Source: Daejeonella sp. JGW-45
GTDB taxonomy: Bacteria > Bacteroidota > Bacteroidia > Sphingobacteriales > Sphingobacteriaceae
DNA: 64,000 nucleotides
Reading direction: 5' to 3'
NCBI RefSeq assembly: GCF_029360805.1
Contig: NZ_JARKNC010000003.1
Coordinates: forward strand, 248,001-312,000
In this document: piece by piece, positions 61,727 to 64,000 of the stretch
How positions within the stretch are numbered: position 1 is the stretch's first letter
Layout of the letters: the number at the start of each line of letters is the position of its first letter
The notes under the pieces: generated by a model
What the model saw: only the letters and a program-made list of their open reading frames with translations
Database searches by the model: none
What the model was told of the DNA's origin: nothing
Position numbers and translations under genes: made by a program

Positions 61727-64000
61727 TTAGAATCTTAAATTTACGTTAAAACCAATGTTCCTGGTCCTTGGCATTGCAACCCCCTGGCTTCCCTGACCGT
61801 TCCCTACAGTTTCCTGCATTTCAGGATCGATACCGGCTTCTTTAATTGCTTTATCCTGGTAAAGAATAGCCAGGTTCAAGCCTGTAATACCAATGGAAGC
61901 CTGCTGAACTTTCATAAATTTCAGTGCATTCGCAGGAAGATTGTATTTCAATACTGCGCGGCGCAGTTTCACGAAATCGGTCTTATAAACAAACTGGCCC
62001 GGATAAACACTGCCAAAATTGTTATAATATGTGTCAAGCGTTGCCACATCCCAAAGTTTAGTGAATGGCGCACCTGTCTGATCCACTCCGCTCACAGTTA
62101 AACCATTTTCCCTTCCAGGCAAAGTTACCGGAGTGTGTCCGAACCTGGTTGCGTACTGTATCAGGTTACTATAGCCAACCGCGCCAAATTTCGAATCGAT
62201 ATCTATAGTAAGTGAAAAACGCTTGTAGCGGAAATTGTTCCCTAATCCCATTAAGTAGGGAGGGTTTCCAACGCCTATGTCCGCTAATACCCTGTCCTCA
62301 TAACCGGTTGCCTTATTGTAAACAAGCTGGCCGCTGTCGTTTCTTCTCATCACGTAAGCGCGTATGGTTGAGTAAGGAAGTCCTACTGCATTGATCAGCT
62401 GAGGTCCTCCAATGGCATTTCCAAGATTAAGAAAATCAATTCCTTCTGCAAGCTCAACGATCTTGCTCTGATTGTAACCAAAGTTGTAATTCACATCCCA
62501 GCTAAAGTTTTCTTTCTTCACCGGTGTGCCGGTTAAACTTATCTCCCAACCCTTGTTAGTGATCAGACCAAGGTTCCGGCGTCCGGCAGAATAGCCTGTA
62601 GCCTGTGAAATTGGCGGTGAAAGAATGTCATTACGTGTCCTTCTTGAATAATAGTTAACATCCAAACCAAGACGGCTGTCAAGCATCTGAACCTCGAATC
62701 CGCCTTCCACTGTCGCCACGGTAACGGGACGGATATTTGGATTTTGCAAGGTATTAGGATTACTTAACGTAGGAAGACCGTAGGCGTTTACTGTACTTAT
62801 TTCATAAGTCTGATTAATACTTCCGGCATTCACAGTCGCGCTGCCTACTTCAGCCCATGACGAACGAAGTTTTGCGTAGTTCAGGAACTTCGGCATCTTA
62901 ACCACATCAGATAAAATGAAACTGGCCCCAACTGATGGATAAAAGATTGAGTTAAATCCAGGGTTCAATACAGAGAACCAGTCCTGCCTTCCGGTTACAG
63001 TCAGGTAGAAAATATTTTTATAATCGATGTTGGCTTCGCCAAACAAAGAGTTTGTTCCGCTTTTACTGCGTTCTATATTTACCAGGTCCCGGTTTATTAA
63101 ATTAGACAGGGCATAAAAATCAGGAACAACCCATTGACTGCCATTGGCTTCACTTTCCCTGTTAGAATATCTTTCACGCTGAGCACCAACTAATAAATTA
63201 AGTCCGACTTTATCAGCCAGGAATCTTTGATTGTAATTTGCAATAGCTTGAAAATTCGTCAGGTTCGAGTTCTCCTGGTTTGAGTCGTAATAGCCGAGAG
63301 GTGTGAACGCATTTGTTTTCGGCACATAGAACTGATCGTTATAGTCACTAAAGTCTCTGGCTGCTGTTCCTTTAATAAACAAATTAGGAAGAAGATTAAA
63401 CTGAACACTGGCTCTTCCAATTACACGCTGACGAGTATCTTCGTTACCCATTTGGTAGGCTGCATAATACGGGTTAACCGCTGCAGGTACGGGATTCCAC
63501 TCAAGCTCCCTTCCGGTAGCAGGATTTATTCCCGGCCTGGCAGGATCACCCTTCATATTCCTCACATCAACATTGTTTGCTGCCAGGTACACCGGCCAGG
63601 CTGCGTTAATTTCCGCATATCCGACATTAGGCCTGTTTTTACCTTCAACCAGGTTGTACTGAAGACTGGATTCTACTGTAATAAAATCGTTTTTACCCAT
63701 TTTACCGGTCACGTTTAAGTTCGCAGTTTTACGGTTGTACTCAGAATTCGGCTGCTGGTCTTTGGCACGAAGATCGCTTACTGATAACCTCATTCTTAAA
63801 TTCTGATTACCGGCGTTCAATGCTACAGTGTTTGTGAAGTTCTGACTCGTCTGGTAAAAGTTTTTGATATTGTCTTTGACATTGAACGCAGAATATGGAC
63901 GCATAACACCATCGAACTGCATCACCATCGAACCGTCAAGTTTAGCACCATAAGACAGACGTCCGGAGCTTAAAGCGGCTGCAGCGGTAGCTGGTTTTAC
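61727..64000 (-). CDS. SusC/RagA-family TonB-dependent transporter (third pair, 5' part outside the window)
   Basis: The frame stays open to the window edge (at least 757 residues) and lacks its signal peptide, regulatory domain and most of the plug. The visible part begins in the late plug (GRLSYGAKLDGSMVMQFDG) and runs through the barrel to the C-terminal FNVNLRF. Typical barrel blocks are LRSSWAEVGSATV, GFEVQMLDSRLGLDVNYYSRRTRND and FVKLRRAVLKYNLP. The first ATG (63928) is internal. It forms a pair with the downstream SusD. Confidence 0.93.
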   Translation of the reverse strand, partial: VKPATAAAALSSGRLSYGAKLDGSMVMQFDGVMRPYSAFNVKDNIKNFYQTSQNFTNTVALNAGNQNLRMRLSVSDLRAKDQQPNSEYNRKTANLNVTGKMGKNDFITVESSLQYNLVEGKNRPNVGYAEINAAWPVYLAANNVDVRNMKGDPARPGINPATGRELEWNPVPAAVNPYYAAYQMGNEDTRQRVIGRASVQFNLLPNLFIKGTAARDFSDYNDQFYVPKTNAFTPLGYYDSNQENSNLTNFQAIANYNQRFLADKVGLNLLVGAQRERYSNRESEANGSQWVVPDFYALSNLINRDLVNIERSKSGTNSLFGEANIDYKNIFYLTVTGRQDWFSVLNPGFNSIFYPSVGASFILSDVVKMPKFLNYAKLRSSWAEVGSATVNAGSINQTYEISTVNAYGLPTLSNPNTLQNPNIRPVTVATVEGGFEVQMLDSRLGLDVNYYSRRTRNDILSPPISQATGYSAGRRNLGLITNKGWEISLTGTPVKKENFSWDVNYNFGYNQSKIVELAEGIDFLNLGNAIGGPQLINAVGLPYSTIRAYVMRRNDSGQLVYNKATGYEDRVLADIGVGNPPYLMGLGNNFRYKRFSLTIDIDSKFGAVGYSNLIQYATRFGHTPVTLPGRENGLTVSGVDQTGAPFTKLWDVATLDTYYNNFGSVYPGQFVYKTDFVKLRRAVLKYNLPANALKFMKVQQASIGITGLNLAILYQDKAIKEAGIDPEMQETVGNGQGSQGVAMPRTRNIGFNVNLRF

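Noticed and set aside
38376-64000. Classical polysaccharide utilisation locus
   Set aside because: Three SusCD pairs are present, but no recognisable glycoside hydrolase or polysaccharide lyase accompanies them. The enzymes fit small sugar acids, sulfate esters or amino sugars better.
1-64000. Genomic island or prophage
   Set aside because: No integrase, tRNA target, phage structural gene or transposase was seen, and the housekeeping genes are intact.

Overview
The window reads as chromosomal DNA of a Bacteroidota bacterium, most likely of the Sphingobacteriaceae (Pedobacter/Mucilaginibacter-like). The support is three SusC/SusD outer-membrane uptake pairs, many short lipoprotein signals, weak or absent Shine-Dalgarno sequences, one good TAnnTTTG-type promoter box before pyrG, and the pyrG-yidC order. 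No rRNA, tRNA, CRISPR array, integrase or transposase was seen.

Layout. 0-14 kb is mostly housekeeping: the tail of an unknown protein, an ECF sigma factor overlapping a putative membrane anti-sigma gene, two lipoproteins, mnmE (with an unusual in-frame repeat insertion), a DUF2130 protein, a methyltransferase, an aldose epimerase, an RhlE-type helicase, then pyrG and yidC. 14.3-23.4 kb is a compact minus-strand operon for cell-wall signalling. In transcription order it holds a protein with an FHA-like C-terminus, a 33-residue single-span membrane peptide, a PP2C phosphatase with a periplasmic domain, a 1373-residue protein that joins a SEDS (RodA/FtsW) polymerase to a class B penicillin-binding transpeptidase, an FHA protein and a membrane Ser/Thr kinase. 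This resembles the actinobacterial fha-pstP-rodA-pbpA-pkn locus, with rodA and pbpA in one polypeptide.

23.5-64 kb is a catabolic region, nearly all on the minus strand and rich in exported proteins. 23.5-29.8 kb carries an SMP-30 lactonase-like propeller, an exported RidA protein, cytochrome c, a sorbosone-dehydrogenase-like propeller, an exported RraA-family protein, a BASS transporter and an NTF2-like lipoprotein. 30.9-48.1 kb carries another cytochrome c, a vanadium-haloperoxidase/PAP2 lipoprotein, a Tat-type PLP enzyme, an FG-GAP/ASPIC lipoprotein and two SusCD pairs. 48.3-64 kb carries a CBM9-like protein, a second RraA, an ExuT-like MFS importer, KDPG-type aldolase, 2-dehydro-3-deoxygalactonokinase, a BNR propeller, a sulfatase, a deacetylase-type amidohydrolase, a second Tat-type PLP enzyme and a third SusCD pair. 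Together these suggest outer-membrane uptake, periplasmic trimming, oxidation and deamination of sugars or (amino) sugar acids, then import and cleavage by 2-keto-3-deoxy-acid kinase and aldolase. The substrate is not known.

Superimposed on this is a family of tracts built from exact 7-bp units. Unit sequences differ from locus to locus, and many tracts fold back on a reverse-complement arm. They sit in intergenic gaps and run up to, or include, the stop codons of at least eight genes. Two copies flank a lone four-helix-bundle gene, and two tracts have entered mnmE in frame. A separate 12-copy array of a 22-bp unit lies at 58.4-58.6 kb. The cell-wall locus and the heptamer tracts are the two most unusual things here.
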